The position numbers were made by a program, and so were the translations under genes. The notes under the pieces are model-generated. The model ran no database searches. It was given only the letters and a program-made list of their open reading frames with translations, and was not told where the DNA came from. Source: an uncultured Lacinutrix sp. (GTDB lineage Bacteria > Bacteroidota > Bacteroidia > Flavobacteriales > Flavobacteriaceae). From it: a stretch of 64,000 nucleotides of DNA. The DNA lies in assembly GCF_947500605.1 (NCBI RefSeq), contig NZ_CANMSJ010000014.1:1-64000 (forward strand), written 5' to 3'. Shown here one piece after another: positions 44,776-53,185 of this stretch (positions within the stretch are counted from its first letter, which is position 1; every line of letters begins with the position of its first letter).

Positions 44776-45362
44776 CTACTTATCAATCTTAGTTTCTAAT
44801 AAAGCTAATGGCACAGAACCGGTTTCTAGTACTTGATTATGAAACTGTTCAATTTTAAATTTATTGCCTAAAGTTTCTTCAGCTTTGGCGCGTAATTCTC
44901 TAATTTTTAACTGACCAATCTTATAAGATAATGCTTGTCTAGGATTAGGTTAATTGTTTTGTCCACATTTGATTAATAGGCGTTAAATCTTCACGAAAAT
45001 TTAAACGCTCTAAATTAATGTTACAATCCCAAATTAATATATCACGACTTAGCTGTTGTGTGCTGTTTAATTGGCTGTCTTTGTAAGATTCGGCTTTAGT
45101 TTAAAACCTTGATAATAGTTTTTTTCTTCTGTTGAAAACCAGGACTAAGAGTGTTTGGAAGCTTGTTGTTATATCTATTGTCACCAGCAGAAGTCGTATT
45201 TAATGGATTTAATTTTAATCCTTCTTCATAAAAAAGGTCTAGCATAGCACTAAACTCTGTGTTTTTTTCTGAAGTTATTTCGGTTGTTGTTTCTGTAGTT
45301 TTATCGTTTTTACATGAAGCAAGTAAAACGATGATACAGAAAATAGATAAGTAGTGTTTCAT
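44776..45362 (-). pseudogene. Decayed DUF885 lipoprotein peptidase gene
   Basis: From the ATG at 45362 an intact signal and lipobox (IIVLLASCKNDK) and about 88 codons run to a stop at 45096. A second segment (44945-45097) in another frame encodes KAESYKDSQLNSTQQLSRDI to ...LTPINQMWTKQLT. A third frame (44776-44949) encodes PNPRQALSYKIGQLKIRELRAKAEE...LALLETKIDK. The second and third segments match the N-terminal and C-terminal parts of DUF885 proteins, normally near 590 residues. At least two frame changes and a large internal deletion of roughly 350-400 codons are implied. Confidence 0.85.
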
Positions 45363-45414
45363 AAATATTAAAATTTTGAAACACTAAAATACAGATTTTA
45401 AAAATGAACAAAGA

Positions 45415-46650
45415 TTAATACCAGCGTTTTTTCTTCTTTTTAGAGGCTTCGCTTTTACGTCCTTTTCTGTGTTTAGAACCTTGTTTTTTATGTACAACAG
45501 GTTTTTCCTTTGGATCTAAAGGATGCGGATGATCTTCTACAACATCCAATTGTAAACTAATAAGTTGTTGTATAGCCTTAACATATTCTTTTTCGTCTGC
45601 CGAACATAAAGAGTAAGCAGTTCCTGTATTTCCTGCTCTTGCCGTTCTACCAATTCTATGTACGTAAGTTTCTGGTACGTTTGGCATATCGAAATTAACA
45701 ACAGCATCTACATCGTCTACATCAATACCACGTGCAGCAACATCTGTTGCAATTAAAATATCGACCTTATTCTTCTTGAAATTATTTAAAGCTTCTTGTC
45801 TTAGTGTTTGGCTTTTATCACCATGTATACTATCGGCTTTATAATTATTTTTAAGTAGTGTTTGTTCTAATTTATCGACACCATATTTAGTACGACGAAA
45901 AATAATTACTCTACCATTTATAGTGCTGCGCAGTAAATGTAAGCATAATTCTATTTTGTCTTTTTTAGGAACATAATATAAAGCCTGATTTACATTTTTA
46001 GAGGTTGAAGAATTTTGTGATACTTCAACACGTCTTGGATTATTTAAAATTGTTTCAGCTAATTGTTCCACCTTGTAAGGCATAGTTGCCGAAAATAAAA
46101 GTGTTTGCTTTTCTTTAGGACATAGTCTTTCAATTTTATTAACATCGTCTATAAAACCCATGTCAAGCATTAAATCTGCTTCATCTAAAACTAAAGTTTC
46201 TACATAGTCCAAGTTTACAATATCTTGCTTATGTAAATCTAGTAACCTTCCAGGTGTTGCAATTAAAATATCTACACCTTTTTTTAGTGTTTCTTTTTGC
46301 GGTTCTATGGAGGCACCTCCAAAAACTACTGTAGATTTTAGATTGGTATGCGTAGCGTATTCTTGAAAATTTTCTTGAATTTGAATGGCTAGTTCACGAG
46401 TTGGACTAATAATTAACGCGCGAATTTTCTTTTGGCTTTTACCAGCATCTTGCTTATCGTACAATAATTGTAAAATAGGTAAGGCAAAAGCAGCCGTTTT
46501 TCCTGTTCCTGTTTGGGCAGAAGCAATCACGTCTTTTTTATCTAAAACCAACGGAATCGTACGCTCTTGAATAAGTGTTGGGTTATCGTAGCCTTTCTCG
46601 GCAATAGCACGAAGTAATGGTCTGTTTAGTTTTAGATCTTTAAATGACAT
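45415..46650 (-). CDS. DEAD-box RNA helicase, RhlE-like
   Basis: The 411-residue protein has a Q-motif (FKDLKLNRPLLRAIAEKGYDNPTLIQERTIP) and motif I AQTGTGKT. ISPTRELAIQI, TPGRLLDLH, VLDEADLMLDMGF (DEAD) and LFSATMP follow. The second domain has IIFRRTKYGVDKLEQ, ATDVAARGID and YVHRIGRTARAG. A basic tail (KKQGSKHRKGRKSEASKKKKKRWY) probably binds RNA. Such helicases act in ribosome assembly and RNA decay, often in the cold. It is a single gene with its own promoter box. Confidence 0.93.
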   Translation of the reverse strand: MSFKDLKLNRPLLRAIAEKGYDNPTLIQERTIPLVLDKKDVIASAQTGTGKTAAFALPILQLLYDKQDAGKSQKKIRALIISPTRELAIQIQENFQEYATHTNLKSTVVFGGASIEPQKETLKKGVDILIATPGRLLDLHKQDIVNLDYVETLVLDEADLMLDMGFIDDVNKIERLCPKEKQTLLFSATMPYKVEQLAETILNNPRRVEVSQNSSTSKNVNQALYYVPKKDKIELCLHLLRSTINGRVIIFRRTKYGVDKLEQTLLKNNYKADSIHGDKSQTLRQEALNNFKKNKVDILIATDVAARGIDVDDVDAVVNFDMPNVPETYVHRIGRTARAGNTGTAYSLCSADEKEYVKAIQQLISLQLDVVEDHPHPLDPKEKPVVHKKQGSKHRKGRKSEASKKKKKRWY

Positions 46651-46667
46651 GTAATAAATATTTGCTG

Positions 46668-46675
46668 CAAAGGTA
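46668..46675 (-). promoter_or_regulatory. -7 box (TACCTTTG) for the DEAD-box gene
   Basis: The minus strand reads TACCTTTG, 17 bases upstream of the ATG at 46650. Confidence 0.5.
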
Positions 46676-46685
46676 GTTCTATAAT

Positions 46686-47693
46686 TTAACTTTTCGTCAC
46701 CTCAATTGTATATGTCGCAACTATATCATTATTAATTTTTAAGTGTACATCGTAAAAACCTTTATGATTAAATTTATGTTTAAAGGTTGTTATATTATTT
46801 TCAGTTTTAAGATCATAAATATTAAAAGCATGTTCGCTGTTTCCTAAAAAGTGAACTAAAGTTATTTTATCTGTAGCTTTGTTTTTTAAGCTTTTAAAAC
46901 TAAAAGTAACTTCGTCTTCTTTTTTAATAGTATTATCCATCTTTTCTGGACTTACAGGAATTATTTTCTGCTTAAAAGTTTCACCATAAACTAGAGGAGA
47001 AGCTATAAAATTAGATTGTATTAATTCATTATTTAGTAACCACTTTTTATTTAAAGGATAGTGGCTTTTAGCAAATAAAATAGGATCTGTTAAAAAGTAA
47101 CCATCATTATAATCGTTTATAAAAAGAGCATTTGCAACCAGATAGCCACTAGACCAAGTGGCATCGCATAAATACCATTTGTTATTTAGTTTTACAGCAT
47201 TCCAAGAATGGTTTGCCATTTCAAGACTATTAATGTTTGCGGTTGTAGAACGTCCATAACCATCTACAATTTTACATTCTATATTAGCGAAAAAGCATAG
47301 TTCTTTAATTAAGTAAGCGTAACCAGTACACATGGTTTTTTTATTATTAATTAATCTTTTGTAAACTGTTTTCTTGTACTTGTTATTCCATTTTATGTAA
47401 GCTAAACTATCGTTGTTTAGTTTTTTGCGTTGCTTACTTACTTTATCATTTTGATAGATATCACCTTTAATATTATTACAGACCCAAGTGTAAATAGCTC
47501 TAAATTTTTCAACATCGGTTGGAAGCTTGTATGTAAGATTATGTGCAAGTAATGGCAAATTATTTAAATCACTTCCTTTATACAGTTTCGCTACATTATT
47601 TGCAATAGTAAAATCGGTAGATTTAAAATCTGAAATCTGTGCAATCGCATTATTAAAAATTAAAAGCGAGAATAAAAGAAGTGTGTTTTTCAT
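46686..47693 (-). CDS. Exported transglutaminase-like domain protein
   Basis: The 335-residue protein has a signal peptide (NTLLLFSLLIFNNAIAQ). A papain-like transglutaminase fold carries the triad C122 (KKTMCTGYAYLIKEL), H162 (NHSWNAVKL) and D177 (YLCDATWSS). The C-terminal 120 residues are beta-sandwich-like (EVTFSFKSLKNKATDKITLVHFLG). In bacteria such domains are mostly peptidases or amidases of the envelope. It lies 15 bases downstream of the carboxypeptidase-regulatory-domain gene on the same strand, suggesting a joint function at the envelope. Confidence 0.8.
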   Translation of the reverse strand: MKNTLLLFSLLIFNNAIAQISDFKSTDFTIANNVAKLYKGSDLNNLPLLAHNLTYKLPTDVEKFRAIYTWVCNNIKGDIYQNDKVSKQRKKLNNDSLAYIKWNNKYKKTVYKRLINNKKTMCTGYAYLIKELCFFANIECKIVDGYGRSTTANINSLEMANHSWNAVKLNNKWYLCDATWSSGYLVANALFINDYNDGYFLTDPILFAKSHYPLNKKWLLNNELIQSNFIASPLVYGETFKQKIIPVSPEKMDNTIKKEDEVTFSFKSLKNKATDKITLVHFLGNSEHAFNIYDLKTENNITTFKHKFNHKGFYDVHLKINNDIVATYTIEVTKS

Positions 47694-47708
47694 ATTAAAA
47701 AAAAAGAA

Positions 47709-48389
47709 TTATTTAGTTCTATTAGACTTGTAAACTTCTTTTACAGCAATCTTTCCCATTAAAATAACAGAGTCCATTTCCATGTTTACTTTCAAATCGA
47801 TGGTTTTAGAAGCATCTTTACTTTCAATTACTATTTTTTGAGAATCCATTCCTACAGAGCTAAAAATTAATACGTCTCCTTTTTTTAATTTTTGAGGAAA
47901 TGTAAAGTTACCATCAAAGTCTGATGTTGTTCCAATACCCGTACCTTCAAGTAAAATATTTACACCAGGTAATGGCAAAGAGTCTTCAGAGATGTTTCCT
48001 TTTACAAGAATATTATTTTTAAATTTTGAAGTATTAATTGCTAAATCGCTATCAGAAGTTTTCGAGATTGTTTTAGCATCTTGAGCTTGAGCCATGTTAA
48101 AAGTAAACAACGATAAACAAGCCAAGCCAATGCCAGTTAATAGGCTGTATCTTTTTCTTTGTTGTGGTATTGGGCTAGGAGTGTTAAGCTGACTCGCTTT
48201 AAACCTACCACAAGTATCTTGCTTGTTTTCTGTTTTAAAATATTTTGCAATTTCTGAGTTTTCAAATTTTGTAAAATCGATGACTTCCTTTTCACAAGAG
48301 CCACAAAAACCACCTTTTGGTGTTGGAGCAAATTTATTAAAGTTTTCTTGGCAAGGTGTTTTAATGTTTAAGCTAAGTTGATTTTTCAT
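47709..48389 (-). CDS. Membrane-anchored CarboxypepD-like protein with Cys-rich cytoplasmic head
   Basis: The 226-residue protein has an unusual order. An N-terminal soluble head carries C13, C29, C32 (GGFCGSCEKEVIDFT) and C60. A proline-rich linker (TPSPIPQQRKR) follows, then one membrane helix (about 83-103, GIGLACLSLFTFNMAQAQ). Last comes a CarboxypepD-like beta domain (VKGNISEDSLPLPGVNILLEGTGIGTTSDFDGNF, about 125-190). I recall related Bacteroidota proteins with the CxxC head but no assigned function; metal or redox binding by the cysteines is plausible. It precedes the transglutaminase gene. Confidence 0.7.
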   Translation of the reverse strand: MKNQLSLNIKTPCQENFNKFAPTPKGGFCGSCEKEVIDFTKFENSEIAKYFKTENKQDTCGRFKASQLNTPSPIPQQRKRYSLLTGIGLACLSLFTFNMAQAQDAKTISKTSDSDLAINTSKFKNNILVKGNISEDSLPLPGVNILLEGTGIGTTSDFDGNFTFPQKLKKGDVLIFSSVGMDSQKIVIESKDASKTIDLKVNMEMDSVILMGKIAVKEVYKSNRTK

Positions 48390-48417
48390 GGTGTACGTTT
48401 TATGTGTTAATATACAT

Positions 48418-48425
48418 CAAACATA
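48418..48425 (-). promoter_or_regulatory. -7 box (TATGTTTG) for the CarboxypepD-transglutaminase unit
   Basis: The minus strand reads TATGTTTG, 28 bases upstream of the ATG at 48389. Confidence 0.45.
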
Positions 48426-48467
48426 TACTTAACGTTAATAGTATAAAATGAAGAACGCGTAAACCAT

Positions 48468-48488
48468 GCGTTTCAGTGAGTGAAACGC
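48468..48488. other. Small palindrome between the FUSC gene and the CarboxypepD unit
   Basis: GCGTTTCA and TGAAACGC flank GTGAG as a perfect 8-bp hairpin. The minus strand lacks a T-run beyond it, so it is either a weak terminator for the FUSC gene or an operator for the unit starting at 48389. The rest of the 162-base gap shows nothing else. Confidence 0.4.
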
Positions 48489-48551
48489 TTCTTTTAATGA
48501 GTTTAGAGAATTGGAAGATTGAATTTGATACCGTTTTAATTACCTAATAGC

Positions 48552-50810
48552 TTAATTAAAAACAGATTTATACTTTATGGTCACGTTATTTAAATTAACA
48601 GACAGAGACTTTAACCACAATAATTGATTGCTAATTAAATGTGCTTCTTGAAGATTTAAAAGCGTTTTATTGTCTATTTCCGTTTGTCCGGCTTCGATAT
48701 CACTATCGCGTTTTAAAGATAAATTATTATAACGTTTTTGAAGTTTTTCGTGCGCTTGGTGTATTTCTTTTTCTTCGGAAAAGTGAACGGTTTCATTAAG
48801 TTCTAATTTTGAAGCAGCATGTTTTAAAGATGAGGTAATATCTTTAATAATGGTATCGAATTCTTCTGAAGCTGGTGTTGTATTATGATTTAATACATAA
48901 CTACCAATAGACGCTATCGCAGATAATATGGTGTGGTTTAAAGTTACCATATCGTAAATTAAAGCAGATTCTTTCTGTTTAGATTTTGGATCTTGTGTTA
49001 AACGTTGAAAAGCAGCATTTAAATTACTCATTGCTAGAAAAGCCTTTTTTCTTGAGACTTTGTACTCTAAACTATTTTCTTCTTTATTATGGTATAGATG
49101 TTTTGTGGCTTCTAAGTAATCACTGTTAGTAGTAATTACGTTTAATATTACCGAATCTAAGTTTTTATATTCCCAGCTCGGGAATAATAAATAGTTTGCT
49201 AAAACCGCAATTCCGGCACCTAAAACGGTATCGATAACACGATATTGAATAACTGTAAAAGCATTAGGATCTATAAGTGCGTAAACAAAAACGATGTTTA
49301 AGGTTATAAAAGCAGCACCAGCTTTATAGCTTTGTTGTATTAAAGAAAAGGCGAAGGTTAGTGAGATAACTGCCAATACCATATACACAATGGTGTTTTG
49401 TGTAATTAAAACAATTGCTGTTGCTATTACAGCTCCAATTATGGTACCTATAATTCGATTTTTAGAACGTTCTTTGGTTAGTCCATAGTTAGGACGCATG
49501 ATAACTATAATGGTTAAAATAATCCAATAGGCGTTTTTAATATCTAATAAACTACCTAATAGAAAACCAAAAACAATAGCAATAGTTAGTCTTAACGCAT
49601 GCCTTAACATTGGCGATTTTAAACTAAAATGCTGTAATAATATATTAAAACTATAATCTTGAGACGTTAAAAAAGGTACAGACTCCTTCGTTTTTAAAAA
49701 GGCTTTAGAGTTGTTTTTTACTTTTCTTAAAACGCGTCTAATCGCTTTTACTTCTTGTAGTAGTTGCTTTTGGTAATCTTGAAGATTTCTTAACGAAATT
49801 GCACCTTCGCGAGCCTTTGGTAAAGAAATTTCATCTACATAGTCCAATATGGCTTTATCAGTCTCTTTATAGATATCGTTAAATAATTCTATATCTGGTA
49901 ACTTGCCTTTTTTTATTAATAATTCGGATAAAGCAATAAGGTGTTTTCCCATTTCTTTATTCATTTTCTTAAAGCTATTCAAGTGCTTTTTTCGTAAACC
50001 AAATAAAGAATCTATTTTAGAATAGTCTAGAGAATTAGCTAAAGCCAATTCGAAAATATCGACTAAAGATATAAATATTAACAAACGTCTTTCGTTAGAG
50101 TGGGATCTTCCAGAGCGTTTTCTGCCTTCTAAAAGTAACTCCCTTAATGTTTCGTGTTTCTCACTTATTTGCGTTTGTAGAATTAATGCTTTTTTAGAAA
50201 ACTTTTCACGCTTATTAGGCTTTACCAATAGCTTGGCTCTAACTTTTAAAAACTGTCCGGTAAGTTGTAGCGTATCAGACAGTATTTGGTCGTCGTCTTT
50301 TTTAGGAAAAATCCAATTGGCAAATAATGAAAAACTTAAATACCATAAACCTCCTAAGCCTAAAAGACCAACATGTATAGCAATCGATTTTATGTCTGGT
50401 TTGTCTATTGCTAAAGCTAAAACAATTGCCAATAAGCCAGAAAAAGAGATTAAAGAAGCTCTAAAACCATATGCAGATATTAAACTAATACCAAAACTTA
50501 AAACAGTAATAGCAATTACCAGTAAAACAAAAACAGGTTTGGTTATAAGTATTATAAAGGTTATTAATATGGTTAATGCAATACTAATAAAGATCCCGTT
50601 AATTTTACGTCTTAAACTTCCTGGGACATCGCTTGGAGCATTTAAAAAAATACCAAGAGCAATTGCAGGAGCATAAGCAAATAGGTCTAAAATATTAAAA
50701 ACGAATAAAGGTAAAACTATAGCAATTGTAAGTAGAACACCTCTATAAAAGCTAGAGCCTTTAAGAAATAATTCGGTAGTTTTTATATACGCTTTTAACT
50801 TGTTTTGCAT
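48552..50810 (-). CDS. FUSC family membrane protein (YccS/aromatic acid exporter-like)
   Basis: The 752-residue protein has two clusters of membrane helices, one in residues 20-165 (GVLLTIAIVLPLFVFNILDLFAYAPAIALGIFL ... ITFIILITKPVFVLLVIAITVL) and one in 400-540 (LRLTIAIVFGFLLGSLLDIKNAYWIILTIIVIMRPNYGLT). Long cytoplasmic helical stretches follow each. This layout, and RPNYGLTKERSKNRIIGTIIGAVIA, fit the fusaric-acid-resistance/YccS family. Members export aromatic acids or are of unknown substrate. It stands alone, and its -7 box is only 7 bases from the start codon. Confidence 0.85.
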   Translation of the reverse strand: MQNKLKAYIKTTELFLKGSSFYRGVLLTIAIVLPLFVFNILDLFAYAPAIALGIFLNAPSDVPGSLRRKINGIFISIALTILITFIILITKPVFVLLVIAITVLSFGISLISAYGFRASLISFSGLLAIVLALAIDKPDIKSIAIHVGLLGLGGLWYLSFSLFANWIFPKKDDDQILSDTLQLTGQFLKVRAKLLVKPNKREKFSKKALILQTQISEKHETLRELLLEGRKRSGRSHSNERRLLIFISLVDIFELALANSLDYSKIDSLFGLRKKHLNSFKKMNKEMGKHLIALSELLIKKGKLPDIELFNDIYKETDKAILDYVDEISLPKAREGAISLRNLQDYQKQLLQEVKAIRRVLRKVKNNSKAFLKTKESVPFLTSQDYSFNILLQHFSLKSPMLRHALRLTIAIVFGFLLGSLLDIKNAYWIILTIIVIMRPNYGLTKERSKNRIIGTIIGAVIATAIVLITQNTIVYMVLAVISLTFAFSLIQQSYKAGAAFITLNIVFVYALIDPNAFTVIQYRVIDTVLGAGIAVLANYLLFPSWEYKNLDSVILNVITTNSDYLEATKHLYHNKEENSLEYKVSRKKAFLAMSNLNAAFQRLTQDPKSKQKESALIYDMVTLNHTILSAIASIGSYVLNHNTTPASEEFDTIIKDITSSLKHAASKLELNETVHFSEEKEIHQAHEKLQKRYNNLSLKRDSDIEAGQTEIDNKTLLNLQEAHLISNQLLWLKSLSVNLNNVTIKYKSVFN

Positions 50811-50817
50811 AGTAACT

Positions 50818-50825
50818 CAAAGATA
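50818..50825 (-). promoter_or_regulatory. -7 box (TATCTTTG) 7 bases from the FUSC start codon
   Basis: The minus strand reads TATCTTTG. With 7 bases to the ATG at 50810, transcription would begin at or very near the start codon, giving a leaderless or almost leaderless mRNA. Confidence 0.4.
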
Positions 50826-50863
50826 GTTTTTAATGCCTTTTATTGAGATTAATTTTGTGTTAT

Positions 50864-53068
50864 TTATAATTGTAACAATCCAAAATCTTTAAGTTTTTGC
50901 ATTTGTTTAGAAAACCAAAATAATTCAAAATCTTCAAACTGAGTTTCAAAATCCTTTTTTAATGCCGAAAAAGATAAGGCTTTACCATGCGAAGGTTTCA
51001 ATGTTTCTAGTGTGTCTAATAGCCATTCGCCTTCTGGTTTGTTTACTGTAATTTGAAGACTTTCGGTTTTATCGTGAAACGTCATTTCTAACAATTCATT
51101 AGTAAATCCTTTTTTAGTTTTTGTGCGTTCTGCAACTAAAGGTAAATGCCCTAAATAAACAATTTTAGCTGTTGGTTTTGTGCTTAATGTGGTTTCGGTA
51201 TTTAGGCAATCTTCAATATAATATGGTGTAATTGTACTTTCAGGAATATCGAAATCGAACCATTCTTGCAAGTCCATATCAAAACCAATACCATGCATGA
51301 AATTGAACAATGATTTTTTTAAGCCGAAGCTGAACATATTATGGTCTATACCTGTTTTGTCTGTAAAATCGATATCGTTATTGGCAAACGAAATAGACTT
51401 GTAATTTGGTGTAATACCATATTCTGAAGGATTTAAACCAATAGGACTATGTGCGGTTAATGCAAACTGATGCCAAAAACCAGATTGAATAATTCCTAAT
51501 TCAAACAATTGCCTTACCATTTCTAAACTATCAATAGTTTCTTGTATCGTTTGTGTAGGATAACCATACATTAAATAGGAGTGGACCATAATATTGGCCT
51601 GCGTAAAATTACGCGTTACTTGTGCCACTTGTTCTACGGTTACACCTTTGTCTATAAGTTTAAGCAATCTATCGGAAGCGACTTCTAAACCACCAGAAAC
51701 GGCAATACAGCCAGATGCTTTTAGTAAGTAGCATAAATCTTGTGTAAAGTTTTTTTCGAATCTAATATTGGTCCACCAAGTAACCGTAAGCTTTCGTTTT
51801 ATAATCTCTAAAGCCAATGCTTTCATTAAAGCAGGAGGTGCAGCTTCATCTACAAAATGAAAACCATTTTCGCCAGTTTGTGCAATTAATTGCTCCATTC
51901 TGTCTACTAAAAGTGCAGCAGCAATAGGTTCGTAAATTTTAATATAATCTAAAGAGATGTCGCAAAAGGTGCATTTTCCCCAATAACAACCATGTGCCAT
52001 GGTAAGTTTATTCCATCGGCCGTCGCTCCATAAACTATGCATTGGATTTGCAATTTCTATAACAGAAATATAATCTTCTAATAACAAATCTGAATAATCC
52101 GGAGTACCAATTTCCAATTGTTTGTATTCTGGTTTTGTGGTATTATTTTTATAAACAACTTTGTCGTTTTCGAGTATAAAAGTGCGTTTGAATTGTTTTT
52201 CTAAGATTTCTTCGCTCTGCTCTGAATGGCATACGTTTTCAAAAAGTAACTCTATTGGTAATTCACCATCATCTAGTGTAATAAAATCGAAAAAATTAAA
52301 AACACGTTTGTCTGTTACTTGTCGTAATTCGGTATTAGGAAAACCACCACCAATGGCGATTTTAATTTCAGGGTAATTAGCTTTTATATACTGTGCACAT
52401 CTAAAGGCGCTGTACAAATTACCTGGAAAAGGTACTGAGAAACAGATTAGTTTTGGCTGTACCGTTTTTAATTTATCTTCTAAAAGCGTAAGTGTTATCT
52501 GGTCTATAAAAGTAGGTTCGTTTTGTAAACTATCGTAAAGTTCATCAAACGCATTGGCACTTTGACCTAAACGTTCGGCATACCTGCTAAATCCAAAATT
52601 AGGATCTATACATTCAATAATAAAATCGGATAAATCTTCAAGATACAAGGTAGCCAAATGCTTGGCTTTGTCTTGCATTCCCATTTCACCAAATGCCCAA
52701 TCCATATCTTCTAATTGCTCGAATCTAGAAGCTTGTGGTAGAAAATTTGTAGTACAAATTTGTCTGGCTAAGGTTTGGTTTTTTCCTTGTAAAAATAAAA
52801 TAATAGCATCTAACGGTTGTAAATAATCGTCTTTTAAAGTATAGATGCGTTGGCAATTTTCGCTTGAAATGGTATCGTTGTCAATAGCTAAATCAAATAG
52901 TTTTTCGAATGTTTTTTTACTGAATAACTCCAGGATAACCTCAATACCTAAATCCATCTGAAAAGCAGAAATGTTTTTAGTATTTAAAAACCCTTTTAAA
53001 TATGCGGTTGCAGGATAAGGTGTGTTTAATTGTGTAAAAGGTGGCGTTATTAGTAAAAGGTCTTTCAA
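50864..53068 (-). CDS. B12-binding-type radical SAM protein
   Basis: The 734-residue protein starts with TTG (53066-53068); the resulting N-terminus MKDLLLITPPFTQLNTPYPA is the family start. Residues about 200-290 form a cobalamin-binding-like Rossmann region (LICFSVPFPGNLYSAFRCAQYIKANYPEIKIAIGGGFPN). The radical SAM motif is AHGCYWGKCTFCDIS, with the three cysteines spaced C-x4-C-x2-C instead of C-x3-C-x2-C. The remaining segments, GGLEVASDRLLKLIDKGVT and MVHSYLMYGYPTQTIQETIDSL, are typical of the class. No substrate gene lies beside it. An in-frame REP-like sequence is at 52203-52234. Confidence 0.82.
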   Translation of the reverse strand: MKDLLLITPPFTQLNTPYPATAYLKGFLNTKNISAFQMDLGIEVILELFSKKTFEKLFDLAIDNDTISSENCQRIYTLKDDYLQPLDAIILFLQGKNQTLARQICTTNFLPQASRFEQLEDMDWAFGEMGMQDKAKHLATLYLEDLSDFIIECIDPNFGFSRYAERLGQSANAFDELYDSLQNEPTFIDQITLTLLEDKLKTVQPKLICFSVPFPGNLYSAFRCAQYIKANYPEIKIAIGGGFPNTELRQVTDKRVFNFFDFITLDDGELPIELLFENVCHSEQSEEILEKQFKRTFILENDKVVYKNNTTKPEYKQLEIGTPDYSDLLLEDYISVIEIANPMHSLWSDGRWNKLTMAHGCYWGKCTFCDISLDYIKIYEPIAAALLVDRMEQLIAQTGENGFHFVDEAAPPALMKALALEIIKRKLTVTWWTNIRFEKNFTQDLCYLLKASGCIAVSGGLEVASDRLLKLIDKGVTVEQVAQVTRNFTQANIMVHSYLMYGYPTQTIQETIDSLEMVRQLFELGIIQSGFWHQFALTAHSPIGLNPSEYGITPNYKSISFANNDIDFTDKTGIDHNMFSFGLKKSLFNFMHGIGFDMDLQEWFDFDIPESTITPYYIEDCLNTETTLSTKPTAKIVYLGHLPLVAERTKTKKGFTNELLEMTFHDKTESLQITVNKPEGEWLLDTLETLKPSHGKALSFSALKKDFETQFEDFELFWFSKQMQKLKDFGLLQL
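52203..52234 (-). repeat. REP-like repeat read in frame inside the radical SAM gene
   Basis: The minus strand encodes VCHSEQSEEI here (ATTCAGAGCAGAGCGAAGAAAT). I know this peptide and DNA from interspersed Bacteroidota repeats of the CATTC(A/T)GAGC...GAAGAAATCT type, which are usually intergenic. It lies in the linker between the cobalamin-like domain and the radical SAM domain. Confidence 0.6.
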
Positions 53069-53090
53069 TTGAAAAATTTTAATTCGAGAA

Positions 53091-53098
53091 CAAAGGTA
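53091..53098 (-). promoter_or_regulatory. -7 box (TACCTTTG) for the radical SAM gene
   Basis: The minus strand reads TACCTTTG, 22 bases upstream of the TTG start at 53068, which supports that start. Confidence 0.5.
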
Positions 53099-53185
53099 AT
53101 TGAAAATTGATTAGTACGCGACTGTGTTTAAGGATGAGAAAGCGACTGATTTTCTATAGATTATTGACCTTGCAATAATTAGAAA

